13,957 nt of DNA from Oscillospiraceae bacterium (GCA_902766855.1 CACXFE010000117.1:1-13957), one strand, 5' to 3'; shown: positions 6,993 to 13,957, numbered from the stretch's first letter. Notes: generated by a model not told the origin, from the sequence alone. Numbers and translations are program-made.

Positions 6993-8306
6993 TTATAATT
7001 CAAATTCGGCAAAGCCTTCCGCAAGGTCTTCTTCGGGTTGTGCCGCCGCAAAATGGAACTCCTCCGAATGTAAAAGGGATTGCGGATGAATGCCGGGGTT
7101 TTGATACAGAATGTTCAACAATTCAATAAAATCACGGATCACTTCCCGTGGGGTAATAGCGGTATCCGCTCCGATCCGGCTGAATTCCAGTTGAATGAAT
7201 TGTTCGAGATCCTGTGCGGTCAAAACAGGCGTATAATCGAATAATTGCGCATGAATATCCGTTAATTTCTCGGTCAGGACCAACATTTCCTCATAAGTCA
7301 GGGGGACAAGGCGGATGACCGGCGCCAGCATATCCTTTTGCTCACCTTTGCCGAAACGCCCTTCCGCCAAACGGGAGCGCAGGGCCTCATAACTGTATAC
7401 CCCGCGGCGGGTGTCCTCGATACACTGGGGCGTGCCGCTCATGATAATGCCGAGATGGTGGGCTTTGCCTTGCAGGGTGTCGTTATACATAGTCAGGATT
7501 TTCTCATAATTGTACTGCCGGGTAATGCTGTTGGGGATTTTATAAATGTTGACCAATTCATCAATTAAGATCAACAGCCCGCCGTACCCCGCGCCTTTTA
7601 AGAAAACCGCGAATAATTTGATATATTCGTACCAATCGTCATCGGTTACGATGATGTTTACGCCGAGTTCCGCTTTCGCATCGCTTTTGGTGGGGTATTC
7701 TCCGCGGAACCATTTCACCACTTTTTGTTTGGTTTCATCCTCTCCCGCAAGATATGCGCGGTAATAGAGGGTGAGCAAACGGGCAAAATCAAACCCGTGT
7801 ACCATTTCGTTTAAGGAAGCAATCACTTCCCGGATCCTGCTTTCGGTCAGGGCGGCAAGGCGGCTGTCTTCAAAAGTCAGCCCGTTTTCCTGCATCACCT
7901 GCGTTTGCAGCGTGCTGATCCAACGGTCTAAAATCAAGGTCAGCGCGCCGCCTTCGGGGCGGGTTTTGGTGGACATATTGCGGATCAATTCTTTGTAAGT
8001 GGCAAGCCCTTGCCCTTTGGTGCCCTGTAAGCGCCGCTCGGGCGAGAGATCGGCATCCGCCACCACAAAGTTTTTATCCATGGCGTAATTGCGGATGGTT
8101 TGCAGCAAAAAACTTTTGCCGCTGCCGTATTTTCCTACCACAAAACGGAAGGAGGCGCCGCCGTCTTCCATAATCGCAATATCATGCAGAAAAGCATCGA
8201 TCTCGGTTTCGCGCCCCACCGTGACATACGGCAGACCAACGCGCGGTACCACACCGCCTTTCAGCGAATTGATCAGCGCGGAAGCGATTCTCTTCGGTAT
8301 TTTCAT
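6993..8306 (-). CDS. DUF2791 P-loop ATPase, BrxC/BrxD-like
   Basis: A 437-aa ATP-binding protein. It carries the Walker A motif GKYGSGKS (58-65), a Walker B LLILIDE (244-250), a sensor-like strand IIMSGTPQCIED (about 287-298) and, just after, RRGVYSYEALRSRL (about 300-313). This set is characteristic of the DUF2791/BREX ATP-binding family (BrxC, BrxD), an ORC/STAND-related AAA-like group thought to load or regulate partner proteins on DNA. The N-terminus KIPKRIASALINSLKGGVVPRVG..VTVGRETEI is also typical of BrxD-like members. The start ATG (8306-8304) overlaps the TerB-protein stop (ATGA), and AAGGAAT precedes it. Together with the helicase it forms the BrxD–BrxHI-type pair known from BREX type 2. 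What it acts on here is not known. Confidence 0.88.
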   Translation of the reverse strand: MKIPKRIASALINSLKGGVVPRVGLPYVTVGRETEIDAFLHDIAIMEDGGASFRFVVGKYGSGKSFLLQTIRNYAMDKNFVVADADLSPERRLQGTKGQGLATYKELIRNMSTKTRPEGGALTLILDRWISTLQTQVMQENGLTFEDSRLAALTESRIREVIASLNEMVHGFDFARLLTLYYRAYLAGEDETKQKVVKWFRGEYPTKSDAKAELGVNIIVTDDDWYEYIKLFAVFLKGAGYGGLLILIDELVNIYKIPNSITRQYNYEKILTMYNDTLQGKAHHLGIIMSGTPQCIEDTRRGVYSYEALRSRLAEGRFGKGEQKDMLAPVIRLVPLTYEEMLVLTEKLTDIHAQLFDYTPVLTAQDLEQFIQLEFSRIGADTAITPREVIRDFIELLNILYQNPGIHPQSLLHSEEFHFAAAQPEEDLAEGFAEFEL

Positions 8307-9775
8307 AAGCCTACCATTCCTTTCAGTTCTTCGGCGTAGTCTTCCACAAGTTCGGGGGCGTCCCCTTCAAACACGATCACGGTATCCCCGAATTGATCGA
8401 ACAAGGCTTCATTGATGCTGTCGGTCACCACCGAAAGCATCTGCCCGCCGGCTCTTGCGGCGTCATCGGCGTTTCGGCCGGTGAGCAGGGCGGTCAGCAC
8501 GGCGATTTGCACGGAGGTCAATCCCGTTTCGGGGAGCGGCGCGACCGGCTCCGCCGGGGGAGGGGCTTCCTCCTCTTCCTCCACGATCAGTTTTTTTCGC
8601 GTGAGTTCGGAAGTATCGCGGATGGATTGAAGTTTAGAGCGGTCAATCAAAATCTCCGGGCGCTCTTTGCGCTTTTTTTCTTCTAAAAATTCCCGCAAGG
8701 CTTTTTCGATCGCATCCGAAAAGATCTTCGTGCAGTCGATCGGTTTCAGTTGGTGCGGGAAGCGGTAAACCCGGCGCATGGTAATATCAATATTTTTTAA
8801 CAGGATCCCCAGTTTTCCCGCTTTGTCTTTCCGGCATAAAAACCGCTCGCACACCCAGTTCCCGTTATGGCAGAGATAGCGGGTAACACCGCTGACCTCG
8901 TAAACCGTGTCGGGGTGGGGTGCTTTCTCATAAAACACCGCGGAAGAAAACAGAAAAGTATCATATCGCTCATAAGAGCCGAATAATTGCCCGAAGATCC
9001 CTTGCGGACTCTTTTTTCGGTAATACTCCGCCAAAGCGGAAAAAACACGGGCAGTTACCGCCGCCACATCTTCGGGATATTTTTTGTAAAAGGCGGAGCC
9101 GGTCAATTTATAGGAAGAAAACGGTTCCAGCGCGTGCAGCACTTCTTCGGGCGTATGGTCCCGGTATTCAAGCAGCGTGATCAGCGCCCCGTCATACTTA
9201 AAATCGGCACTCCCGGTCAAAAGGGAGCGATCCAGTCCGTAATAAATCACATAATCGTTTAACCATGATTTGGTATAGCGGCAAAGGCGCGGATCGATCC
9301 GCTCATACTGCTCGTGCAGCCATCGCAGTTTCCGGAGCCCTTCTTCCGGCGAAGCCACCCCGATGCCGCAGAGCAATTCATAGGTATAAAGAAAGGCATA
9401 GGCGAGCGGCGCCTTGACAAGTTCGCCCCGCCGCAGTTTTGCCCGCCAGGAAAAATAACCGCGCAACTGCGGCAGGCTGAACTCCCGATAAGTCGGGAAA
9501 TAGCGGATAAAATCCGGCGGAAGCGGGTAATCATCTTCAAAATCCTCCATGTATTTACCTTGCAGATAAAAGATTTCGGCGGAGGATTTATAGAGCATAT
9601 CGCGGCCGGAAAGCAGACCCCGCATTTCCTTGTATTTCGGCGGGGTGAAGTTTTTCATATGGGAGGCGGTGAATAAGATCGGTTCATCGCGGTAAGGGAC
9701 TTTTGAACCGCTTTTTTGCGAAACGGTGCGAATGATCTGATCGACCAGTTGATGCAATTTGTCCGAATCGGCCAT
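8303..9775 (-). CDS. TerB_N/TerB_C domain protein
   Basis: A 490-aa soluble protein with no signal peptide or membrane helix. Residues about 60-260 match the TerB N-terminal-type domain, with the markers YFSWRAKLRRGE (107-118) and FLYTYELLCGIG (128-139). A Lys/Arg-rich region (about 365-400) and an acidic, proline-rich linker (EEEEEAPPP, about 405) lead to a TerB_C-like tail from about 425 (LTSVQIAVLTALLTGRN…INEALFDQFGDTVI…LVEDYAEEL). The central TerB metal-binding helical domain is not evident. In comparative-genomics work by Aravind's group (from memory) TerB_N/TerB_C proteins occur with helicases and P-loop ATPases in predicted stress-response and DNA-processing systems. It is the first gene of the operon, so it may be the sensor or scaffold. 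The start at 9775 follows GGGGGGTGG, close behind a promoter. Confidence 0.85.
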   Translation of the reverse strand: MADSDKLHQLVDQIIRTVSQKSGSKVPYRDEPILFTASHMKNFTPPKYKEMRGLLSGRDMLYKSSAEIFYLQGKYMEDFEDDYPLPPDFIRYFPTYREFSLPQLRGYFSWRAKLRRGELVKAPLAYAFLYTYELLCGIGVASPEEGLRKLRWLHEQYERIDPRLCRYTKSWLNDYVIYYGLDRSLLTGSADFKYDGALITLLEYRDHTPEEVLHALEPFSSYKLTGSAFYKKYPEDVAAVTARVFSALAEYYRKKSPQGIFGQLFGSYERYDTFLFSSAVFYEKAPHPDTVYEVSGVTRYLCHNGNWVCERFLCRKDKAGKLGILLKNIDITMRRVYRFPHQLKPIDCTKIFSDAIEKALREFLEEKKRKERPEILIDRSKLQSIRDTSELTRKKLIVEEEEEAPPPAEPVAPLPETGLTSVQIAVLTALLTGRNADDAARAGGQMLSVVTDSINEALFDQFGDTVIVFEGDAPELVEDYAEELKGMVGL

Positions 9776-9797
9776 TTTTCCACCCCCCTATTCTTTT

Positions 9798-9826
9798 ATG
9801 ATACCATATTCGACAGGGCTTTACAA
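9798..9826 (-). promoter_or_regulatory. Promoter of the TerB–ATPase–helicase operon
   Basis: TTGTAA (9826-9821), a 17-bp spacer and TATCAT (9803-9798) on the minus strand give a plausible SigA promoter with a leader of about 16 nt to the ATG at 9775. Its -35 box is 10 bp from the -35 of the divergent lipoprotein promoter. Confidence 0.7.
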
Positions 9827-9836
9827 GAATTATCGG

Positions 9837-9865
9837 TTGAACTTTTGAAAAAAATGCGGTACAAT
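9837..9865 (+). promoter_or_regulatory. Promoter of the lipoprotein gene
   Basis: TTGAAC (9837-9842), a 17-bp spacer and TACAAT (9860-9865) give a good SigA match with a leader of about 25 nt holding AAGGAGGG (9883-9890). It points away from the operon promoter at 9798-9826, forming a compact divergent pair. Confidence 0.7.
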
Positions 9866-9895
9866 AAAGGAACAAAAGAACAAGGAGGGAAAGGG

Positions 9896-11299
9896 ATGAA
9901 ACGCCGGGCGGCGGTATGGTGTTTGTTGATGAGCCTGTTATGCCTTACGGGCTGTGATTTATTGGCTCCGATCGGCGGGAGCGAGGCGGAAACATGGTTT
10001 TATTACGAAGAAGAAATCGTTCGAGAGGCGGAAATCGAGCCGCAGAGCGACGCGGATGGCACGGTTTCTTCAAAAACGGGCGCGTCTTCCGCGAGGACGG
10101 ATCAGAAGGGCTCTTCCGCCGGCTCCACGGCGTCGCTGAAAACCGGCAGTGTGACCGATCCGAAGTTGCCCACCTTTTCCCCTTCGTTGCAGGAGTATTT
10201 TTATACCGCGATCGGGCAATCGGATTTTTACCAATACGGTTTTTTACCCGCCAATGAGAAAAAGGCGTATCGCCTGCTGGTGCAAGCCGCGCAAAAAGGG
10301 GCGGTGACCGTGCGGGTAGGCGATTGCAAATGCACTTCCGAAACCATTTTTCGTGTTTATCGGGCCTTTATGGCTGATTGCCCGCAGTTTTTCTACCTTT
10401 CCAAAACTTTTTTATACACCGTCGGCACATGGAGCGACCGTGTGAACACCGTGATTTTGCATTATACCGACGGAAGCGTGACCGATGAATACAATACCAA
10501 GGGGCGGATTATCCGCACGGCGGATCGCTCGCGGATCTCTGAACAAATCGAGGAATTCAGCAAAAAAACGGAAGAATGGATCGCCGGGTTTTCCACCGAT
10601 TGGGATGTATGGGGAATTGAGAAGCAACTGCATGACAAGGTGATCGACGAAGTGGCTTATGATACCGAAACAGCGGAAAAGGTCGCGGCATCGGTCAATG
10701 TGAGCGGGCACGCGTTTGACGCATACGGCGCCGCCTGTGAAGGGAAAGCCGTGTGCGAAGGATATGCCAAACTGTTTCAGTTCTTGTGTTACAGAATGGG
10801 GATCAACTGCACCACGGTGATCGGTACGGTGGAGGAAGGCTCCCATATGTGGAACGCGGCGCAACTGGAAGGGGAATGGACAATGCTGGATCTCACCTGG
10901 GACGACGCGGAGACCGAAGGCCTTCGCTATTACCGGTATTTTAATTTGACCGAGTCGGAGATGAGCGCGGATCATATCGCGGACCGCGAAGGTCTTGCGG
11001 TGCCTTCCTGCACATCCGAAGAGGGGGCGTTTTATCGCCGCTTTGCGTTCGATGTGCGCTCGCTTTCCGCCCCGCCCGAACACTTCGAGGAGGCGCTGGA
11101 TCGCTTGGCGGCAGGAAACGACCGGTATCTTTGCATCAAGATGAACGGAAACGAACAGCGAATCAACCGGTATATCCAAACCTACCTTTTCCCTGCCCGG
11201 AGCGAGGTACAGCGGTATATCAGAGAACAGGGATACAACATTCGCTTTGATACGCATAGTTATATCAGCGGCGATTATTTGTATCTGCATTTAATTTGA
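9896..11299 (+). CDS. Transglutaminase-like lipoprotein
   Basis: A 467-aa exported protein. The N-terminus has a basic start, a hydrophobic stretch and a lipobox LTGC (17-20), so it should be lipid-anchored at Cys20 on the outer face of the membrane. A low-complexity Ser/Thr/Gly linker follows (about 50-90). The C-terminal half carries a transglutaminase-like (papain-fold) core with the full triad: Cys287 in GKAVCEGYAK, His317 in GSHMWN and Asp332 in LDLTWDD. Such domains in Clostridia are usually uncharacterised surface proteases or cross-linking enzymes. The start at 9896 has a strong ribosome binding site; the open frame runs 60 codons further back, but that part overlaps the divergent promoters and lacks a signal sequence. 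No terminator was seen after it, and the next promoter starts six bases past its stop. Substrate unknown. Confidence 0.88.
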   Translation: MKRRAAVWCLLMSLLCLTGCDLLAPIGGSEAETWFYYEEEIVREAEIEPQSDADGTVSSKTGASSARTDQKGSSAGSTASLKTGSVTDPKLPTFSPSLQEYFYTAIGQSDFYQYGFLPANEKKAYRLLVQAAQKGAVTVRVGDCKCTSETIFRVYRAFMADCPQFFYLSKTFLYTVGTWSDRVNTVILHYTDGSVTDEYNTKGRIIRTADRSRISEQIEEFSKKTEEWIAGFSTDWDVWGIEKQLHDKVIDEVAYDTETAEKVAASVNVSGHAFDAYGAACEGKAVCEGYAKLFQFLCYRMGINCTTVIGTVEEGSHMWNAAQLEGEWTMLDLTWDDAETEGLRYYRYFNLTESEMSADHIADREGLAVPSCTSEEGAFYRRFAFDVRSLSAPPEHFEEALDRLAAGNDRYLCIKMNGNEQRINRYIQTYLFPARSEVQRYIREQGYNIRFDTHSYISGDYLYLHLI

Positions 11300-11305
11300 A
11301 TTTGA

Positions 11306-11334
11306 TTGACTAACTTTTAAAAATATGCTATACT
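11306..11334 (+). promoter_or_regulatory. Promoter giving an apparently leaderless XRE-regulator mRNA
   Basis: TTGACT (11306-11311), exactly 17 bp, then TATACT (11329-11334). Each box matches 5 of 6 consensus bases. The start codon is at 11341, seven bases after the -10 box, where transcription would normally begin. There is no purine-rich ribosome binding site between. Confidence 0.8.
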
Positions 11335-11340
11335 TGGCTT

Positions 11341-11931
11341 ATGGAAGATTTGAATATTGTAATTGCGAAAAATTTAACGGCATTGCGAAAAAAGAATAAG
11401 TGGACGCAGTTGGAACTGGCCGAAAAACTGAACTACTCCGATAAAGCGATCTCAAAATGGGAGCAGGGGGAATCTTTGCCCGGGATTGAGGTGCTTTATA
11501 AACTGGCTCACCTGTACGGCGTTAGTCTGGACTATATCACGGGGGATGAAAAGGAGCCGCCGGCGGTCAGAAAAACCGGGAATGTTCGTAAGCGCAACGC
11601 GGTGATCACCTTACTGTCTATTTTGGCAGTTTGGTTTTTGGCGACCGTGTTTTATGCCATTTTCAATATTTCCGGGGGGTATCGGCTTTGGATGCTGTAT
11701 GTCTGGTGTGTTCCGGTTTCCATGATTGTTGCGATTGTTTTTGATGTGATTTGGCATGACCGAAAGGGTTTCTTCTTTTTGGTCACGGCTTTGGTTTGGT
11801 CGCTCCTGTTGTGTTTTTGCCTGCAATTCATGCAGTATAATATCTGGGTGATTTTAGGCGTGGGGGTTCCCGCGCAGGTGGGCGTTTTGCTTTGGGCATG
11901 GCTTGCCAAACTGGTTCGAACGAAGCAGTAA
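11341..11931 (+). CDS. Membrane-bound XRE-family transcriptional regulator
   Basis: A 196-aa protein with an N-terminal XRE/Cro helix-turn-helix (about 6-63; core WTQLELAEKLNYSDKAISKWEQG) followed by a short charged linker. Four predicted membrane helices follow (about 87-108, 115-138, 144-162 and 167-190). The DNA-binding domain would sit in the cytoplasm, tethered to the membrane. Proteins of this layout are common in Clostridia, and their signals are mostly unknown. The ATG at 11341 lies at the expected transcription start, so translation is probably leaderless; no other start with a ribosome binding site is available before the helix-turn-helix. It sits 13 bases before ung and probably shares its transcript. 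Autoregulation is likely for the class but no operator was identified. Confidence 0.88.
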   Translation: MEDLNIVIAKNLTALRKKNKWTQLELAEKLNYSDKAISKWEQGESLPGIEVLYKLAHLYGVSLDYITGDEKEPPAVRKTGNVRKRNAVITLLSILAVWFLATVFYAIFNISGGYRLWMLYVWCVPVSMIVAIVFDVIWHDRKGFFFLVTALVWSLLLCFCLQFMQYNIWVILGVGVPAQVGVLLWAWLAKLVRTKQ

Positions 11932-11944
11932 GAGGAGGCGCGAT

Positions 11945-12613
11945 ATGGTCAAACTGGGGAATGACTGGGATGAGATATTGGCCGATGAATGGCAGAAACC
12001 GTATTATCGCGCATTGCACCAGTTTCTCAAAAGCGAGTATTCTTCTTGCCGGGTTTACCCGGATATGTACGATATTTTCAACGCCTTGCGCTACACCGCG
12101 TTTGAAGATACGCGGGTGGTGATCATCGGGCAGGATCCTTACCATGGGCCGGGGCAGGCACACGGGCTTTGTTTTTCGGTTAAAAAAGGGGTGGCGTTGC
12201 CGCCTTCTCTGGTGAATATTTATCAGGAAATTGAAGAGGATCTGGGGGTTACCATGCCGCCGCACGGGGAGTTGACCGGGTGGGCAAAACAAGGGGTTTT
12301 GCTGCTCAACACGGTGCTTACGGTGCGGGAAGGCCGCCCGAACAGCCATAAAGAAAAAGGCTGGGAGAATTTTACCGATCGGGTGATCGGGGAACTGAAC
12401 CGGAAAGAAACGCCGGTGATCTTTCTGCTTTGGGGCGCAAATGCGGAGCGCAAAGCCCGGGTGATCACCAATCCGATCCATTATAAATTATGCACGGCGC
12501 ATCCCAGCCCGTTATCGGCCTATCGCGGTTTTTTCGGATGCCGCCATTTTTCCAAAACCAATGAGTTGCTAAAAGCCTCCGGGCAGGAACCGATCCGTTG
12601 GGAGGCAATATAA
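11945..12613 (+). CDS. ung: Uracil-DNA glycosylase, family 1
   Basis: A 222-aa base-excision repair enzyme that removes uracil from DNA after cytosine deamination or dUTP incorporation. The family 1 signatures are intact: the water-activating motif GQDPYHG (62-68, catalytic Asp64, the same number as in E. coli), LLLNTVLTVREG (119-130) and the minor-groove loop HPSPLS (186-191, His186). Its length equals that of typical Ung proteins (about 220-230). The ATG at 11945 is chosen over an in-frame ATG at 11903, because AGAGGAGG precedes it and the family N-terminus (…LGNDWDEIL) begins there; the earlier start would overlap the regulator gene. It is probably co-transcribed with the upstream XRE regulator and perhaps with the downstream AbrB-type gene 30 bases away. 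Confidence 0.97.
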   Translation: MVKLGNDWDEILADEWQKPYYRALHQFLKSEYSSCRVYPDMYDIFNALRYTAFEDTRVVIIGQDPYHGPGQAHGLCFSVKKGVALPPSLVNIYQEIEEDLGVTMPPHGELTGWAKQGVLLLNTVLTVREGRPNSHKEKGWENFTDRVIGELNRKETPVIFLLWGANAERKARVITNPIHYKLCTAHPSPLSAYRGFFGCRHFSKTNELLKASGQEPIRWEAI

Positions 12614-12643
12614 AAAAATAATGTTACCAAAGGAGATGAGCAG

Positions 12644-12901
12644 ATGAAAACGACGGGGATGATCCGGCCGATTGACAAGATGGGGCGGGTGGTGATTCCG
12701 AAGGAGATCCGCAAGCAATTACAAGTAGAGAATGATGTGGACAGTTTCGAAATTTATATGGACGGGGATAAAGTGATCCTGCAAAAGTATCAACCCACCT
12801 GTATTTTCTGTGATTCTTTGGCGGATAGTAAGCCGTTTGGCAAATATATGATCTGCAAAGATTGCATTGAAAAGATTTGTAAATTACGGGATGAAGAGTG
12901 A
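12644..12901 (+). CDS. AbrB/SpoVT-type transcription regulator with zinc-ribbon tail
   Basis: An 85-aa DNA-binding protein. Residues 1-50 form an AbrB/MazE-type swapped-hairpin domain (MIRPIDKMGRVVIPKEIRK, then FEIYMDGDKVILQKY), which binds DNA as a dimer or tetramer and often controls transition-state genes. The tail has two cysteine pairs, CIFC (53-56) and CKDC (71-74), likely binding one zinc ion, an arrangement common in clostridial AbrB homologues and absent from B. subtilis AbrB. A clean AAAGGAGA lies eight bases before the ATG. Being unpaired with any toxin gene argues against an antitoxin role. It may be read from the ung transcript. Its terminator is at 12993-13027. Confidence 0.92.
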   Translation: MKTTGMIRPIDKMGRVVIPKEIRKQLQVENDVDSFEIYMDGDKVILQKYQPTCIFCDSLADSKPFGKYMICKDCIEKICKLRDEE

Positions 12902-12918
12902 ATTTTTATCGCTTGCTC

Positions 12919-12967
12919 CACAAAACAAAAAAAGGAACAGCCGCCTCACGATTTGCGAGGCGGCTGT
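12919..12967 (-). terminator. Intrinsic terminator of the TPM-protein operon
   Basis: An 11-bp GC-rich stem (12937-12947 with 12957-12967, loop 9) is followed on the minus strand by UUCCUUUUUUUGUUUU. No U tract follows on the plus strand. It lies 86 bases beyond the TPM-gene stop and only 35 bases past the abrB-like stop. Confidence 0.85.
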
Positions 12968-12992
12968 CAGTCTGTCAGAGAAAACAATCCGC

Positions 12993-13027
12993 AACTTTGC
13001 GCCGCTTTCGGCGCAAAGTTTGTTTTT
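12993..13027 (+). terminator. Intrinsic terminator of the abrB-like gene
   Basis: A 12-bp perfect stem, AACTTTGCGCCG (12993-13004) with its complement (13009-13020), around a CTTT loop, followed by TGTTTTT on the plus strand. It lies about 90 bases after the abrB-like stop and beyond the minus-strand terminator at 12919-12967. Confidence 0.88.
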
Positions 13028-13052
13028 CCCGGCAACAGGTGTTTCAGCAAAA

Positions 13053-13850
13053 TCAGAATTTTCCGCCGCCGCCCCCATGGGTGGAGCCGGAAGAAGAGGT
13101 ATGGGTGCTGGAACCGCCCGAACCGGAATCCCGCTCGATCCGCCGGGTGGCTACGGTGGAATATAAGAACAGATCGCGGTTGGTGGTGATGTTCAAACTG
13201 CCGTTTCTTAAATAATCCCCGGCAAACGGCTGGGATCGCACGGATTTCAGTTGCGATTTCCACACGGCAATCACGATAAAACTGATCAGGAACCCAATGG
13301 CTAAACAAATCAGCAGGTTTCTCAAAAAGGCAAAGGGCGCTTTGGGCAGGTTGCCGATGTCATAGGGCTCGCCGCTTTCCGCTTGGGTAAGGAAGTCGTT
13401 GCACAGATCGGCAAAGCAAACGAAACCGTCATAATATTCGTCTTCCGAAAAATATTCCAAAAACTGTTCAGACATATAGTCAAGCCCTGCGTCGGTGATC
13501 ACGGTGATACCGTAACCGGCGGTGCTGACCCACCAATCGCGGCTTTCCATCGCCAATAACAGCAGGCAGCCGTCTTTCGAAGAGCCGTATCCGTATCCGT
13601 TGTAATCGTAATAATCATCGGCAAACTCCATCGGGGATTTGCCGCCCAGATCATCAACGGTTACGATCACCACATCAAATTTCTTTTCGGCGCTGATGGT
13701 TTCCAGTTTTTCAGTCAACTGTGCGGCTTCCGATTGGGTCAGTAACCTGGCGGAATCCACCAATAAAGGTGGTGTTTCGGTTTCCGCCGCGCAGGTAAGC
13801 GGCACGAAAAGGAGGCAAAGGATCAGAAAAAAAGATACCGTTTTTTTCAT
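13053..13850 (-). CDS. TPM-domain membrane protein
   Basis: A 265-aa exported protein. It has a signal peptide (about 1-21, cleavage likely after CAA) and a TPM domain (about 30-165, from LLVDSARLLTQSEAAQL through VVIVTVDDLGG and the aromatic-acid stretch DDYYDYNGYGYG). A membrane helix follows (about 174-198), then a cytoplasmic tail ending in a Ser/Gly/His-rich string (GSTHGGGGGKF), a common ending in this family. TPM domains (TLP18.3/Psb32/MOLO-1) include a plant thylakoid phosphatase involved in photosystem repair; the function in Firmicutes is not settled, so the name says little about activity. The ATG at 13850 follows GGAGGGG. Its ribosome binding site starts at the stop of the upstream gene (12 bases apart), so the two are one operon. 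Confidence 0.9.
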   Translation of the reverse strand: MKKTVSFFLILCLLFVPLTCAAETETPPLLVDSARLLTQSEAAQLTEKLETISAEKKFDVVIVTVDDLGGKSPMEFADDYYDYNGYGYGSSKDGCLLLLAMESRDWWVSTAGYGITVITDAGLDYMSEQFLEYFSEDEYYDGFVCFADLCNDFLTQAESGEPYDIGNLPKAPFAFLRNLLICLAIGFLISFIVIAVWKSQLKSVRSQPFAGDYLRNGSLNITTNRDLFLYSTVATRRIERDSGSGGSSTHTSSSGSTHGGGGGKF

Positions 13851-13862
13851 CTTGACCCCTCC

Positions 13863-13957
13863 TTACAGTAACCAAATCAGGTAACTGATCAAAAACGCAA
13901 TGGCGGTGAAAGCGCCTGCCAGACCAAATAACCAACGGTTTTTCGCGCTTTTATCCA
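13863..13957 (-). CDS. C-terminal end of a membrane protein (cut by window edge)
   Basis: Only the last 30 or so codons are present, ending at TAA (13865-13863). They read DKSAKNRWLF followed by a single hydrophobic helix (GLAGAFTAIAFLISYLIWLL) that closes the protein. It sits directly before the TPM-domain gene with a 12-base gap, so both are probably co-transcribed from a promoter outside the window. The family cannot be determined from this fragment. Confidence 0.7.
   Translation of the reverse strand, partial: DKSAKNRWLFGLAGAFTAIAFLISYLIWLL

Noticed and set aside
5674..7089. A 471-codon open frame on the plus strand
   Set aside because: It is antisense to the helicase and part of the ATPase gene, which carry complete motifs. 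Its translation is rich in Arg, Gly, Phe and Gln with no domain pattern, typical of a shadow frame in GC-biased coding DNA.
4744..9775. A complete BREX system
   Set aside because: Only the BrxD-like ATPase and BrxHI-like helicase resemble BREX parts. No PglX methylase, PglZ phosphatase, PglW kinase or PglY is in the window, so calling it BREX is not supported.
10412..11290. A 292-codon open frame on the minus strand
   Set aside because: Antisense to the transglutaminase-like lipoprotein with its full Cys-His-Asp triad; no ribosome binding site and no protein-like pattern.
12644..12901. Antitoxin of a MazEF-type toxin–antitoxin pair
   Set aside because: The AbrB/MazE fold is shared, but no toxin gene adjoins it and the zinc-ribbon tail fits stand-alone clostridial regulators.

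Overview
The window looks like a chromosomal segment of a mid-GC, spore-forming Clostridia bacterium, probably from the Ruminococcaceae/Oscillospiraceae neighbourhood. The basis is a SpoIVB sporulation peptidase, an AbrB/SpoVT-type regulator, strong AGGAGG ribosome binding sites, TTGACA/TATAAT-like promoters and a tetrahydrofolate (THF) riboswitch in front of a folate ECF-transporter S component. No rRNA, tRNA, CRISPR array, intact insertion sequence or prophage gene was seen.

Left part (1-2842, all on the minus strand). A two-gene ABC exporter operon (ATPase then 550-aa permease, ATGA overlap) is transcribed leftward from a promoter near 2814-2842. It ends at a 15-bp inverted repeat. Immediately after its stop codon lies a perfect TTGACA-16-TATAAT promoter, then a THF riboswitch, then folT, which is cut by the window edge. 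The leader between riboswitch and folT holds an anti-Shine-Dalgarno hairpin and a second copy of the riboswitch's 5' strand, which suggests how the switch works.

Middle (2843-4743). spoIVB is alone on the plus strand and closed by its own terminator, without the spo0A that usually follows it. About 310 bp of structured sequence with no convincing gene comes next, then a minus-strand terminator for the helicase operon.

Centre (4744-9826, minus strand). A tight three-gene operon encodes a TerB_N/TerB_C-type protein, a DUF2791 (BrxC/BrxD-like) P-loop ATPase and an Lhr/BrxHI-like superfamily 2 helicase. The combination resembles the DNA-processing part of BREX type 2 and Ter-linked systems, but the other BREX genes are absent here. 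It is the best candidate in the window for an under-described defence or DNA-processing system.

Right part (9837-13957). Divergent from that operon is a transglutaminase-like lipoprotein gene. It is followed by an apparently leaderless XRE-type regulator with four membrane helices, then ung (uracil-DNA glycosylase) and a small AbrB-type regulator with a zinc-ribbon tail. Converging on these from the right edge are a TPM-domain membrane protein and the last codons of another membrane protein. The two convergent units have crossed terminators, each lying beyond the other, so their transcripts should overlap at the 3' ends.
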